This document shows, one piece after another, positions 6,889 through 15,017 of a stretch of DNA of 17,211 bases; within the stretch, counting starts at the first letter, position 1; each line of letters begins with the position of its first letter. Both the position numbers and the translations under genes were made by a program. A model generated the notes under the pieces. It was not told the DNA's origin. It was given only the letters and a program-made list of their open reading frames with translations, and made no database searches. Source of the stretch: an uncultured Clostridia bacterium (GTDB lineage Bacteria > Bacillota > Clostridia > Oscillospirales > CAG-272); assembly GCA_947652805.1 (NCBI GenBank), contig CANTEM010000012.1, positions 1-17,211 on the forward strand, written 5' to 3'.

Positions 6889-9800
6889 ATGGCAGAACGT
6901 ACATGGACTGCGTCCCAGCAGGCGGCAATTGATTTTTGCGGCGATAATCTGATTTTGTCCGCCGCGGCGGGAAGTGGAAAAACAGCTACCCTGACCCAGC
7001 GGATTATCCGCCTTTTAACAGACCCACGTGAGGAAGCCAGCCTGTCCCGGATGCTGATCGTTACCTTCACCAATGCGGCGGCAGGAGAGCTGCGCAGCCG
7101 GATTGCAGACGCTCTGACGGCAGCCCTTGCAAAGGATCCCGGAAGCCGCAGACTTCTGCGGGAACTTACCATTTTGCCGGGCGCGAAAATCACCACTATT
7201 CACAGCTTTTTTCTGTCCTCTCTCCAACCCTATTACGCACAGCTTGGACTGCCGCCGGACTTCTCCATATTGGAGGAAGCGCAGGCAGTGGTGCTGCAAA
7301 AGGAAATCATGCAGGAAACGGTGGATACGTTTTTTGATTCTCCCCGCCGGGCAGATGCAGACGAAGCGGAGTTTGAAGCCCTTGCAGACTGCTTTTCCGG
7401 GGGAAGGGATGAAACATCTCTGGACGAAACCCTTTTGTCCCTGCGAAGTGGGATTGTGTCCGAAGGATACTGCGCCGCCGACTTATACCGGTGGGCAGAA
7501 GAAACCCGAGCGGGTGCGGGAGATTTTCTTACCTCTGTGTTCGGTGTGCCGATTCGGCGGCAGATGGAGCGCGCCGGGGAACATTTCCGTCGGGTGTTTG
7601 ATCAGCTTTCTGTAGAGCTATCCGCCTGTGCCGATACGGAAAAATACAGTGCCCTGTCATTGGAATCCGCCCGGCTTGCCGGGGAATTGACAGATTTGGC
7701 GGAACATAGCTACAACGCTGTCCGTGCTTGGCTGGAGGGATTTGCCCAGCCGCGGCTGTCCCCTCTGAAAGCGGAAAAGCAGACGGAGGAATATGTGCGG
7801 CTGAAGGAAGTCCGTCAGGAATTCGGCGATGCGGTAAAAAGCCTGCGGCGTTCGTTTTTTTTGCCGGAGACGGAGGAAATGGCAAGGCTGATGGAACAAA
7901 ACGCCGCAATCGTTCGGGCGGCGGCACGGGTGCTGTCGGAATTTGAAAAACGGTATACAGAAAAAAAACAGGAGCTGGGTCGCATAGATTTTGCCGATCT
8001 GGAAGTGTATGCAAACAGGATTTTCTGCACGGACACAGGCGCGCCCACTTCGGCGGCAATCGAGACAGGTCGGCAGTTTGACTATATTTTTATCGACGAA
8101 TATCAGGATACCAACCGGATTCAGGATCAGGTATTTTCCGCTGTATCTGCCGGCAGCCGCCGGTTTATGGTGGGAGACGTGAAACAGTCTATTTACGGCT
8201 TCCGCGGTGCGTGTCCCGGGGTGTTTACCCATTACAGGACCAGATACGAAGCGGGAGACGGGGGACAGGCAATATTCATGCAGGAGAACTTCCGTTCGGC
8301 AGGGGCTGTGATTGATTTTGCCAACCTTATTTCCAGATATATATTTGCGGCGGGAGACACTCCCTTTGATCAAAATGACGCATTGGTGTGTACAAAACCG
8401 GGAGCCTCCTCCCCGGTGGAAATCTGTCTGGTTCCTGCACCGGAGGAGGAAGAAGGGGTGCCGGCAAATGGAGAGGCGGAATATGTTGCCGCACGGATTC
8501 AGACCCTGCTCCGGGGCGAAACCCTGGCTGACGGATCACCGGTTCGTCCAGGAGATATTGCCATTCTGCTGCGCAGCGGCAGGCAGGCGGCAGTATATGC
8601 GGACGCGCTGGCGCGGCGGGGCATTGCTGTGGCAAACAGCGCGGCAGATCCCTTTTTTGCCTGTAGTGAAGTGATATTGATGCTGTGCCTGCTGAACACG
8701 GCAGATAATCCCCTGCGGGATATATATTTGGCAGGAGCCATGAAAAGCCCCCTCTTTGGATTTTCCCTGGATGATCTGGTCAATATCCGCGGGACGGAAA
8801 AAGGTCCTCTTTGGTACAGCGTGCAGCGCACTGCCGCATGCGCTACGCCCCTTGGCAGCCGCTGCGGTACATTTGTAAAGCAGGTGGAGGATTGGCGGAC
8901 GCGCGCCCGGTATATGCGTGCGGATGAAATTTTACAGACAATTGTGCGGGACACAGGCTTTTTATATTACCGAGGGGATGATAAGCGGAGCAACACCCAG
9001 ATCCGGCGTTCTCTGAAGCTGCTTACCTCCCATGCGGTAGGATGCGGCAGACAGGGTGGCGGGCTCCACGATTTTATCCGCCTGCTGAACGGTTTAATGG
9101 AGCAAAAGGACAGCGGTGGGCAGCTTCCGGCAGAGGATGCGGTGACGATCACTACGATTCATCGCTCCAAGGGACTGGAATATCCCATTTGCTTTCTTTC
9201 CGATACGGCGCGGAAATTCAACGTGAGAGGGTTGTCCGATCGGGTGCTTTTCTGCCCAGAGACAGGTCCTTGTGTAAAGCTGTACGATCCGGGAGGGCTT
9301 GTCCGGTGTGACACACCCCTGCGGTGCTCCGCCGCAAAATATTTGCAGGAGCGGATGATTCAGGAGGAGATGCGGGTGCTCTATGTGGCACTGACCCGTC
9401 CTAGGGAGCGGTTGTATATTACCTGTATGGCGGCGGATCCGGAGCAGGTTTTGGAACAGGCGCGCATCCGGGCGGCGCAGCCGGCGGATGCATATGAATT
9501 GCTTTCCTGTAACTGTCTCGGACAGTGGATTATAGACGGCGGGGCGCGGCATATGGACGCAGGATGCTTCCGGTTTGTGATTGGAAAAAATGCAGGTGCT
9601 TCTGTGGATGCAGTCCGGACAAAGGAGGAAAGGACAACCTCATCCGCAGGGGAAATGCAGATGTGGAAGGAAACCTTTACACGGCGGTTTTCTTATGCAT
9701 ATCCTCTAGAGCATCTAGCAAATATCCCTGCAAAGCTGACGGTATCTGCCTTGCAGCCGGATATCCTCAATCAGCCGGAGCCGGAAGGGATTTCCATTGA

Positions 9801-10440
9801 TCCGGAGCCTCCGGTACGGCAGGAGCCGGACGCGGCGATTCCCATGCCTAACTTTCTTTTGCGGGACGGAAAACCCACCGGCGCACAGGCAGGGATTGCA
9901 ACCCATTTGTATATGCAGTTCTGCGACTATGGCAGATTGCGTGAAACAGGTGCGGCTGCGGAGCTGGCGCTGTTACAAAAGCGGGCGTTTCTGACAAAGG
10001 AACAGGCGGAACTTGTGCGGTTGGAGGAGATTACAGCCTTCACCCGTGCGCCTATATTTGAAAGAATGGTCCGCGCCCGGGAAATGTATCGGGAATTTCG
10101 GTTTAACGCAGTTCTTCCCGCTGCCCGGTTTACCACGGATCCGGTACTTCGCGAAAAGCTCGCATTGTCCGGAACAGATATTACCGTGCAGGGTGTGGTA
10201 GATTGTATGTTTATAGATGAAAAAGGACGGGCTGTTCTGCTGGATTATAAAACGGACCGGCTGACAGCGGCGGAAAAGAAAGATCCCACCCTTGCTGCGG
10301 ATAAGCTGTTGGCAAGACACATGCGGCAGATCAATCTTTATAGAGAACTGTGCGCCCATATGCTGGGGCGTCCCTTTGATGAGGTATATTTGTATTCTCT
10401 GGCACTTGGCGACTGTATTTCCGTGCCCAACAGTACTTAA
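6889..10440 (+). CDS. addA: ATP-dependent helicase/nuclease subunit A (AddA)
   Basis: AddA subunit of AddAB: a UvrD/Rep-type superfamily 1A 3'-5' helicase fused to a RecB-family nuclease. It has 1,183 residues, close to the roughly 1,230 of B. subtilis AddA. Motif I is AAAGSGKT (K31), motif II DEYQDTN (D403, E404), motif III GDVKQSIYGFRG, motif V TTIHRSKGLEYP and motif VI LYVALTRPRERLYI. The nuclease domain has GVVDCMF (D1105), LLDYKTDR (D1119, K1121) and RQINLY (Q1147). All catalytic residues that I can place are present, so the motor and nuclease should be active. The start at 6889 follows AAAGGCGG by 7 nt. It probably shares the addB promoter, read through the repeat remnant between them; no separate promoter was seen. 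Confidence 0.97.
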   Translation: MAERTWTASQQAAIDFCGDNLILSAAAGSGKTATLTQRIIRLLTDPREEASLSRMLIVTFTNAAAGELRSRIADALTAALAKDPGSRRLLRELTILPGAKITTIHSFFLSSLQPYYAQLGLPPDFSILEEAQAVVLQKEIMQETVDTFFDSPRRADADEAEFEALADCFSGGRDETSLDETLLSLRSGIVSEGYCAADLYRWAEETRAGAGDFLTSVFGVPIRRQMERAGEHFRRVFDQLSVELSACADTEKYSALSLESARLAGELTDLAEHSYNAVRAWLEGFAQPRLSPLKAEKQTEEYVRLKEVRQEFGDAVKSLRRSFFLPETEEMARLMEQNAAIVRAAARVLSEFEKRYTEKKQELGRIDFADLEVYANRIFCTDTGAPTSAAIETGRQFDYIFIDEYQDTNRIQDQVFSAVSAGSRRFMVGDVKQSIYGFRGACPGVFTHYRTRYEAGDGGQAIFMQENFRSAGAVIDFANLISRYIFAAGDTPFDQNDALVCTKPGASSPVEICLVPAPEEEEGVPANGEAEYVAARIQTLLRGETLADGSPVRPGDIAILLRSGRQAAVYADALARRGIAVANSAADPFFACSEVILMLCLLNTADNPLRDIYLAGAMKSPLFGFSLDDLVNIRGTEKGPLWYSVQRTAACATPLGSRCGTFVKQVEDWRTRARYMRADEILQTIVRDTGFLYYRGDDKRSNTQIRRSLKLLTSHAVGCGRQGGGLHDFIRLLNGLMEQKDSGGQLPAEDAVTITTIHRSKGLEYPICFLSDTARKFNVRGLSDRVLFCPETGPCVKLYDPGGLVRCDTPLRCSAAKYLQERMIQEEMRVLYVALTRPRERLYITCMAADPEQVLEQARIRAAQPADAYELLSCNCLGQWIIDGGARHMDAGCFRFVIGKNAGASVDAVRTKEERTTSSAGEMQMWKETFTRRFSYAYPLEHLANIPAKLTVSALQPDILNQPEPEGISIDPEPPVRQEPDAAIPMPNFLLRDGKPTGAQAGIATHLYMQFCDYGRLRETGAAAELALLQKRAFLTKEQAELVRLEEITAFTRAPIFERMVRAREMYREFRFNAVLPAARFTTDPVLREKLALSGTDITVQGVVDCMFIDEKGRAVLLDYKTDRLTAAEKKDPTLAADKLLARHMRQINLYRELCAHMLGRPFDEVYLYSLALGDCISVPNST

Positions 10441-10457
10441 AAGGATGGGTGCAAAAA

Positions 10458-10476
10458 GGCTCCCCCAGTTGGAGCC
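10458..10476. repeat. Outer hairpin module of repeat copy B
   Basis: GGCTCC (10458-10463) pairs with GGAGCC (10471-10476). The same GGCTCC-(C-rich loop)-GGAGCC module precedes copy C at 11875-11894, and in both cases AAAA precedes it. Confidence 0.7.
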
Positions 10477-10520
10477 GCGAAGCAGATCCTTGGGTGCTGT
10501 CAACGAAGCACAAAAATAAA

Positions 10521-10673
10521 AAGGCTCCCTTGTGTAAAGGGAGCTGTCGCCAAGCGAAGCGATAGCGACTGAGGGATTGTCTGTGTACACTGCCGATTTG
10601 CAGATGATGAAAAATGATAGCATAGACAATCCCCCAGCGGCTCTGCCGCCACCCCCCTTTGCACAAGGGGGCA
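10521..10673. repeat. Palindromic, MITE-like repeat, copy B (core)
   Basis: The core is about 153 bp with terminal inverted repeats (left 10521-10543, right about 10653-10673) sharing the AAGGCTCCCTTGTG...AAAGGGAG pattern. Inside are hairpin 1 (GTCGC 10546-10550 with GCGAC 10565-10569), the inner 10-bp inverted pair GGGATTGTCT (10573-10582) with AGACAATCCC (10624-10633), a 41-nt centre, and hairpin 2 (GCGGC-TCT-GCCGC). It has no coding capacity. On the minus strand the left end reads as a hairpin followed by a T-rich run, so it may act as a terminator. It lies in the 343-bp gap between addA and the DUF3842 gene; no clear promoter was found in that gap. Confidence 0.85.
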
Positions 10674-10736
10674 TGGTGTGGTGTGCTTTGCAGAGCCAGC
10701 TTCTCGATCCACTGCGTGGTTCCAGCACAAGGGAGG

Positions 10737-10765
10737 CTTGAAATGGTCGAGACTTAAAGATTTGC
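10737..10765. repeat. Tail module of palindromic repeat, copy B
   Basis: CTTGAAATGGTCGAGACTTA followed by AAGATTTGC matches the tails of copies A and C, but it stops short and runs into the ribosome-binding site of the next gene. It is separated from the copy B core by about 63 bp of unrelated sequence. Confidence 0.75.
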
Positions 10766-10783
10766 GGTGAAATGGAGATTGAT

Positions 10784-11209
10784 ATGAAAAAAACAATTTT
10801 GATAATAGACGGGCAGGGCGGCAGATTAGGCGCTTTGCTGATTGAACGGATCAAGACGGTGCTTCCCGGATTTTCTGTCACGGCAGTGGGTACCAATTCT
10901 ATTGCAACAGCTGCTATGCTGCGGGCTGGGGCAGATCATGGTGCAACAGGAGAGTACCCGGTGATTTGTGCCGCGGAGTATGCGTCCTATATTGCAGGAC
11001 CGATCGGCATTGCTATTCCTGCATCCCTGACCGGTGAGGTAACGCCCGCTATGGCAGAGGCGGTGGGACGCAGCCGGGCGGAGAAGGTGCTTATACCGGG
11101 GGATAAATGTGCGATCCATGTGGCGGGGACTGCAAAAATGACTCTTGGAGAATATGCGGATCGCGCAGTGGAGAAAATCCTGGAATTGGAAGCGAATGGG
11201 AACTGCTGA
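10784..11209 (+). CDS. DUF3842 family protein
   Basis: A 141-residue protein matching the DUF3842 family of Bacillota as I remember it. It has an N-terminal IDGQGGRLGALLIERI glycine-rich turn, like a nucleotide-binding beta-alpha-beta start, then AVGTNSIATAAMLRAGADHGATGEYPVI, GPIGIAIPASLTGEVTPAMAEAV and KVLIPGDKC. No enzymatic activity is established to my knowledge; the opening resembles a Rossmann-type fold. It lacks a signal peptide and should be cytoplasmic. The ATG at 10784 has GGAG 6 nt upstream, so I prefer it to the ATG at 10772. It lies 42 bp ahead of the YwlG-like gene, probably in one transcript. The leader upstream is the tail of repeat copy B. Confidence 0.88.
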   Translation: MKKTILIIDGQGGRLGALLIERIKTVLPGFSVTAVGTNSIATAAMLRAGADHGATGEYPVICAAEYASYIAGPIGIAIPASLTGEVTPAMAEAVGRSRAEKVLIPGDKCAIHVAGTAKMTLGEYADRAVEKILELEANGNC

Positions 11210-11251
11210 AATGGAATACTATATGTAAAGATAGAAAGGAACAGTTATATT

Positions 11252-11797
11252 ATGTACGAAGCATTAAAGGAACAGGCACAGGCTGCCGCGGCGGAGCTTG
11301 TAGAGGCTGCCGGACTGAAAAAAGGAAATATCGTTGTTGTAGGGTGCTCCACCAGTGAGGTATGCGGGGAGCGCATCGGAACAGCGTCTGTTCCCCAGGC
11401 GGCGCAGGCGTTATATGAAGGACTCATGTCTGTTTTTGCCCCCTTGGGGATTTATCTGGCTGCACAGTGCTGCGAGCATCTAAACCGTGCTATTGTGATA
11501 GAGCGTGATGCGGTGCCGGGTGCAGAGCCGGTGAACGCGGTTCCCCAGCCGAAAGCGGGCGGCTCTTTTGCAACGGCGGCGTATCAGGGCGCGGCTGATC
11601 CTGTAGTCGTGGAGGAGATCCGGGGAGATGCAGGGCTGGATATCGGACTGACGCTGATCGGGATGCATTTGAAACGGGTAGCGGTACCCCTGCGTCTGTC
11701 CGTGAAAAAAATCGGCGCGGCGACATTGAACGCGGCGCGCACCAGACCCAAATTTATCGGGGGTTCCCGCGCTCATTATAATGAGGAGCTTTTGTAA
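11252..11797 (+). CDS. ywlG: TIGR01440/UPF0340 family protein (YwlG-like)
   Basis: A 181-residue cytoplasmic protein of the TIGR01440/UPF0340 family (DUF436), like B. subtilis YwlG at about 180 residues. Conserved stretches are VVGCSTSEVCGERIGTAS, GIYLAAQCCEHLNRAIVIE, PKAGGSFATAAY, IGMHLKRVAVPLR and TRPKFIGGSRAHYNEE, covering the full family length. The biochemical role is unknown to me; the conserved Cys, His and Arg residues suggest an enzyme or ligand-binding protein. AAAGGAA precedes the ATG by about 10 nt. It follows the DUF3842 gene by 42 bp. No clear terminator follows; the gap to the next gene holds repeat copy C. Confidence 0.93.
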   Translation: MYEALKEQAQAAAAELVEAAGLKKGNIVVVGCSTSEVCGERIGTASVPQAAQALYEGLMSVFAPLGIYLAAQCCEHLNRAIVIERDAVPGAEPVNAVPQPKAGGSFATAAYQGAADPVVVEEIRGDAGLDIGLTLIGMHLKRVAVPLRLSVKKIGAATLNAARTRPKFIGGSRAHYNEELL

Positions 11798-11838
11798 GAA
11801 AACGTCTGAAAGAAACTCTTTCCTTTTTTGGCGATCTA

Positions 11839-11847
11839 TGCTACAAT
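11839..11847 (+). promoter_or_regulatory. Possible extended -10 promoter
   Basis: TGCTACAAT matches an extended -10 (TGnTATAAT-like) element, but there is no good -35. It points through repeat copy C towards the MBOAT gene and would give a leader of about 350 nt. Confidence 0.35.
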
Positions 11848-11874
11848 AATAAAAGATTTTTGCCCTAGCGAAAA

Positions 11875-11894
11875 GGCTCCCCCCGGTTGGAGCC
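11875..11894. repeat. Outer hairpin module of repeat copy C
   Basis: GGCTCC (11875-11880) pairs with GGAGCC (11889-11894) around CCCCGGTT. The same module lies upstream of copy B. Confidence 0.7.
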
Positions 11895-11911
11895 GTACAG
11901 CACAAATAAAA

Positions 11912-12063
11912 AAGGCTCCCTTGTGTAAAGGGAGCTGTCAACGAAGTTGACTGAGGGATTGTCTTACTGTCATTTTGCAGTATCTATAAATCGGCAGACT
12001 GTGCAGACAATCCTTCCGAGTTTTGCTGCGCAAAACCCACCTCCCTTTGCACAAGGGAGGCTT
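11912..12063. repeat. Palindromic, MITE-like repeat, copy C (core)
   Basis: A 152-bp core with 23-bp terminal inverted repeats (11912-11934 and 12041-12063) that match at 21 of 23 positions. Internal modules, left to right, are hairpin 1 GTCAAC-GAA-GTTGAC (11937-11951); the inner inverted pair GGATTGTCT (11956-11964) with AGACAATCC (12005-12013); a 40-nt centre; and hairpin 2 GTTTTGC-TGC-GCAAAAC. The order is the same as in copy B, but both hairpin stems differ in sequence while still pairing, and the centre matches copy B only when reverse-complemented. It lies in the 411-bp gap before the MBOAT gene. Confidence 0.88.
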
Positions 12064-12101
12064 GAGATGGTCGAGACCTAAAGATTTGCTGCGCAAACTC
12101 C
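12061..12101. repeat. Tail module of palindromic repeat, copy C
   Basis: Begins CTTGAGATGGTCGAGACCTA, shares 35 of 41 positions with copy A's tail, and contains the hairpin TTTGC-TGC-GCAAA. It is followed by CGCACAAGGGGGGC, a fragment of another repeat end. Confidence 0.8.
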
Positions 12102-12146
12102 GCACAAGGGGGGCATGGGTTAAAAACGCTTCTTTGCTGGCGGCTT

Positions 12147-12168
12147 ATAAAGTTCGGCAGAACTTTAT
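12147..12168 (+). promoter_or_regulatory. Hairpin in the MBOAT leader
   Basis: A 9-bp perfect stem, ATAAAGTTC (12147-12155) with GAACTTTAT (12160-12168), around the loop GGCA, 40 nt before the MBOAT ATG. GCTCATTTTTCTT follows. It could be a weak terminator or attenuator, or a protein-binding palindrome. Confidence 0.5.
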
Positions 12169-12208
12169 GCTCATTTTTCTTACAACAATTCCTTTTTTGG
12201 AGACAAAT

Positions 12209-13627
12209 ATGGTATTTTCATCCCTTGAGTTTTTGTTTCTGTATTTTGCAGCGTCGATCATGATCTATTTTATCGTGCCCTTGGCGCTGCGGAATCTGGT
12301 GCTGCTTCTTGTCAGTCTGGCATTTTACGGCTGGGGAGAACCGATTTACGTAACGATCATGCTGTTTTCCATTATTGTAGACTATATCTGCGGCTATTTT
12401 GCAGGGAAGTATCGGGAAACAAACAGGAAAAAAGCGCGCCGGTTTGTGATCGCCAGTGCGGTGATCAATCTGAGCGTTCTGGGCTTCTTTAAATATTATA
12501 CGTTTATCGTGTCCAATCTCCAACTGCTTCCTTTTGGATTTTTGCAGAAAATCCCACTGCTTGCAGATGTGAAGCTGCCCATTGGCATATCCTTCTATAC
12601 ATTCCAGACAATGTCTTACACAATCGACATCTACAGGGGCGATGCCCGGGTGCAGCGGAACATTGCTTCCTTCGGCGCGTATGTGACCCTGTTTCCCCAG
12701 CTGATTGCCGGTCCCATTGTACGGTATCAGGATATTGACGATCAGCTTCGCTCCCGTCCTCATAATATCGAGCTGTTTGCTTCCGGTATGCGGACGTTTA
12801 TCTGCGGCATGGGGAAAAAGATTCTCCTTGCCAACTGTGCGGGTGCTATGTGGGAAGGCTTTCAGACTCTTTCCGCTACGGACGCTACTGTGGTAGGCGC
12901 ATGGCTGGGGATCCTGTTCTACGCCTTTCAGATTTACTTTGACTTCTCCGGCTATTCCGATATGGCGATCGGACTTGGAAAAATGCTTGGCTTTCAGTTT
13001 AAAGAAAATTTCTTCTATCCCTATGTTTCCAAAAGCATTACGGAATTCTGGCGGCGCTGGCATATTTCCATGGGAACCTGGTTCCGGGAATATGTGTATA
13101 TCCCTCTGGGGGGCAACCGCTGTTCTAAACTGAAAAATTATCGGAATATCGTGATCGTCTGGCTTCTTACCGGATTTTGGCACGGTGCAAGCTGGAATTA
13201 TGTGTTGTGGGGGCTGTATTATTGTGTCCTGCTGGTGATCGAAAAACTGTTTTTGCACAAGCTGCTCCAGCGGCTGCCCGGATTTATCAGCCATATGTAT
13301 ACATTGGTGGTCGTGCTGTTCGGCTGGTGGCTGTTCGTCTTTGAGGATCTGAGCGCCGGCATGACGTATCTGGGATATATGTTCGGCCAGGGCGTGGTCG
13401 CCTTTACCGAGGTAGGCGCTACGTTCGATTTGCTCCGCTGTATCCTGTTTCTGGCAGTGCTGTGTATCGCTTCCACCCCTCTGCCCAAAAGGCTGTTTTA
13501 TAAGCTGTATGAAAAGGGAAAAGGCGCAAGGGTGGCAATCAGCGCAGGCTGCGGCGCGCTGCTGGTGCTGTGCACGGCATATTTGGTGGATTCCTCATAC
13601 AATCCGTTTTTATATTTCCGGTTTTAA
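12209..13627 (+). CDS. MBOAT-family membrane O-acyltransferase (AlgI/DltB-like)
   Basis: A polytopic membrane protein of 472 residues in the AlgI/DltB/PatA branch of MBOAT acyltransferases, which pass acyl (usually acetyl) groups across the membrane onto extracytoplasmic polymers. Family marks are LPIGISFYTFQTMSYTIDIYRG, LFPQLIAGPIVRY, FAFQIYFDFSGYSDMAIGLGK-like sequence, EFWRRWHISMGTWFREYVYIPLGG (H285) and LTGFWHGASWNYVLWG (H325). The two His residues sit where AlgI and DltB have theirs. The frame opens upstream inside repeat C, but the ATG at 12209, 6 nt after GGAG, gives MVFSSLEFLFLYF, the usual MBOAT opening. A DHHW partner follows 30 bp later, so the pair likely acetylates a surface or secreted polysaccharide. 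The polymer cannot be told from sequence. Confidence 0.94.
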   Translation: MVFSSLEFLFLYFAASIMIYFIVPLALRNLVLLLVSLAFYGWGEPIYVTIMLFSIIVDYICGYFAGKYRETNRKKARRFVIASAVINLSVLGFFKYYTFIVSNLQLLPFGFLQKIPLLADVKLPIGISFYTFQTMSYTIDIYRGDARVQRNIASFGAYVTLFPQLIAGPIVRYQDIDDQLRSRPHNIELFASGMRTFICGMGKKILLANCAGAMWEGFQTLSATDATVVGAWLGILFYAFQIYFDFSGYSDMAIGLGKMLGFQFKENFFYPYVSKSITEFWRRWHISMGTWFREYVYIPLGGNRCSKLKNYRNIVIVWLLTGFWHGASWNYVLWGLYYCVLLVIEKLFLHKLLQRLPGFISHMYTLVVVLFGWWLFVFEDLSAGMTYLGYMFGQGVVAFTEVGATFDLLRCILFLAVLCIASTPLPKRLFYKLYEKGKGARVAISAGCGALLVLCTAYLVDSSYNPFLYFRF

Positions 13628-13657
13628 CCTGACAGAAAGGCGGCATACGGTATATAC

Positions 13658-14995
13658 ATGGACGATACAACCAAAAAGATACAGCCGGTTCCCGACGGGG
13701 TGCCGGTGAAAAAAGAGAAAATCACAGCGGATGGCGAGGCGGCAAAATATTTGCAGTTGCAGATGAACCTGAAAAAGGAAAGCCGCGGTGCAGATCTTTT
13801 GTTGATTCTGCTGACCCTTGGATTCATATATGTGATGGCGGTGCTGTTTTGGGTGCTTCCGGATTCCGATTTTTCTGCCCAGGAAAACCGAACCCTTGCA
13901 ACAGCTCCGGAAATCTCGCCGGAAAATTTCTTTTCCGGCGCCCTTACAGAGCAGGTGTCCGATTATTTGGCGGATCAGTTCCCATTCCGGGACTTTTTCG
14001 TAGGTGTGAAGGCACTTTCGGAAACAATACAGCTCAAAGGACAGAATAACGGAGTCATTTTGGGCAGCGACGGATATCTGATAACCCGGGTGGATTATCC
14101 CGACGAAAAAGTATTGCAGACCAATCTGCGGGCTGCGGCAAGGTTTCAGCAGGCGGTGCAGGAGCGGGGAATCCGGTGCGTGGCTGCATTTGCCGGGCGC
14201 AAGCAGGACACCTGTGACAGGTATTTGCCCGCCGCCTACGGCTCCTATTATTCCGACCGTATTTGGGATATTCTGGACGGTATTGCAGGGGAGAAAAAGC
14301 TGGAATATATCAATTTGCGTGATCCCTTGCGCCGGTATGCGTCGGACGGGGAGGCTGTGTATTATAAAACAGATCATCACTGGACGTCCCTTGGCGCATA
14401 TTATGGGTATGCACAGGTAATGGAAGCCATGGGAGCGTCTCCCCTGCCTCTGGATGCATTTACGGCAGAGACGGTTTCCACGGATTTCTACGGTACAACC
14501 TGGTCCGCCGCTGGCGCAAAATGGGTGAAGCCGGATACGGTTACGTATTATCACGGCAAGGATGAACGCTATACTATGGCGATTGAGGATAGTACCGGGC
14601 AGTTTGAAGGATATACCGGCTGCGTCTATGAGGAGCGGGACGGAAAAAACTATGCAGTATTTGACAGCATCTATGTGCGGGAATTTTTGGAGGAAAAGGA
14701 TCAGTATGCTTCTTTTCTGGGAGGAAATTTCGGCTATACTCATATTACTGCCAACGGTGCAGAAGACCGGGAAACCCTCCTTGTGCTGAAGGATTCCTTT
14801 GCCCACAGTATGGCGCCCTACCTGCTACAGCATTACGATTTGATACTCGTAGATCTGCGGTATTATAAAGTGCCTATGCTTCGCTTCTGTGAGGAAAATG
14901 GTATTGATACCGTTTTGATGCTTTACAATATGGAAACCCTGACAGAAGGAGATTATCTCAAGATTCTGGGTGCAGGGCTTGGAAAAGAAACGTAA
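13658..14995 (+). CDS. DHHW-family protein (AlgX/AlgJ-like)
   Basis: A 445-residue membrane-anchored protein of the DHHW family, related to the AlgX/AlgJ SGNH-type acetyltransferases that work with MBOAT proteins. A cytoplasmic tail of about 45 residues, rich in Lys, precedes one transmembrane helix (LLLILLTLGFIYVMAVLFWV). The extracellular part opens with the family mark FSAQENRTLATAPEIS. Motifs seen are GSDGYLI, TDHHWTSLGAYYGY (D239-H240-H241-W242) and LKDSFAHSM (D379, S380). As in AlgX, the Ser with Asp and His of these motifs would form the catalytic set. The ATG at 13658 lies about 14 nt after GGCGG, rather far but the only good choice. It is 30 bp after the MBOAT gene and 22 bp before a lipoprotein gene. 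Confidence 0.92.
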   Translation: MDDTTKKIQPVPDGVPVKKEKITADGEAAKYLQLQMNLKKESRGADLLLILLTLGFIYVMAVLFWVLPDSDFSAQENRTLATAPEISPENFFSGALTEQVSDYLADQFPFRDFFVGVKALSETIQLKGQNNGVILGSDGYLITRVDYPDEKVLQTNLRAAARFQQAVQERGIRCVAAFAGRKQDTCDRYLPAAYGSYYSDRIWDILDGIAGEKKLEYINLRDPLRRYASDGEAVYYKTDHHWTSLGAYYGYAQVMEAMGASPLPLDAFTAETVSTDFYGTTWSAAGAKWVKPDTVTYYHGKDERYTMAIEDSTGQFEGYTGCVYEERDGKNYAVFDSIYVREFLEEKDQYASFLGGNFGYTHITANGAEDRETLLVLKDSFAHSMAPYLLQHYDLILVDLRYYKVPMLRFCEENGIDTVLMLYNMETLTEGDYLKILGAGLGKET

Positions 14996-15017
14996 ACGAT
15001 AAAGAGAGGTATAAGTC

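Noticed and set aside
10521..12063. Repeats considered as a CRISPR array or riboswitch
   Set aside because: The units are over 1 kb apart, palindromic and not regularly spaced, with no cas genes. They do not resemble any riboswitch class I know and lie in unrelated contexts.
12023..12208. N-terminal extension of the MBOAT frame into repeat C
   Set aside because: The extension translates repeat sequence and lacks a ribosome-binding site, while the ATG at 12209 has GGAG at good spacing and gives the normal MBOAT opening.
12218..14806. Minus-strand frames of 358 and 398 codons opposite the MBOAT and DHHW genes
   Set aside because: Antisense shadows produced by codon bias; the plus-strand proteins have full family motifs.
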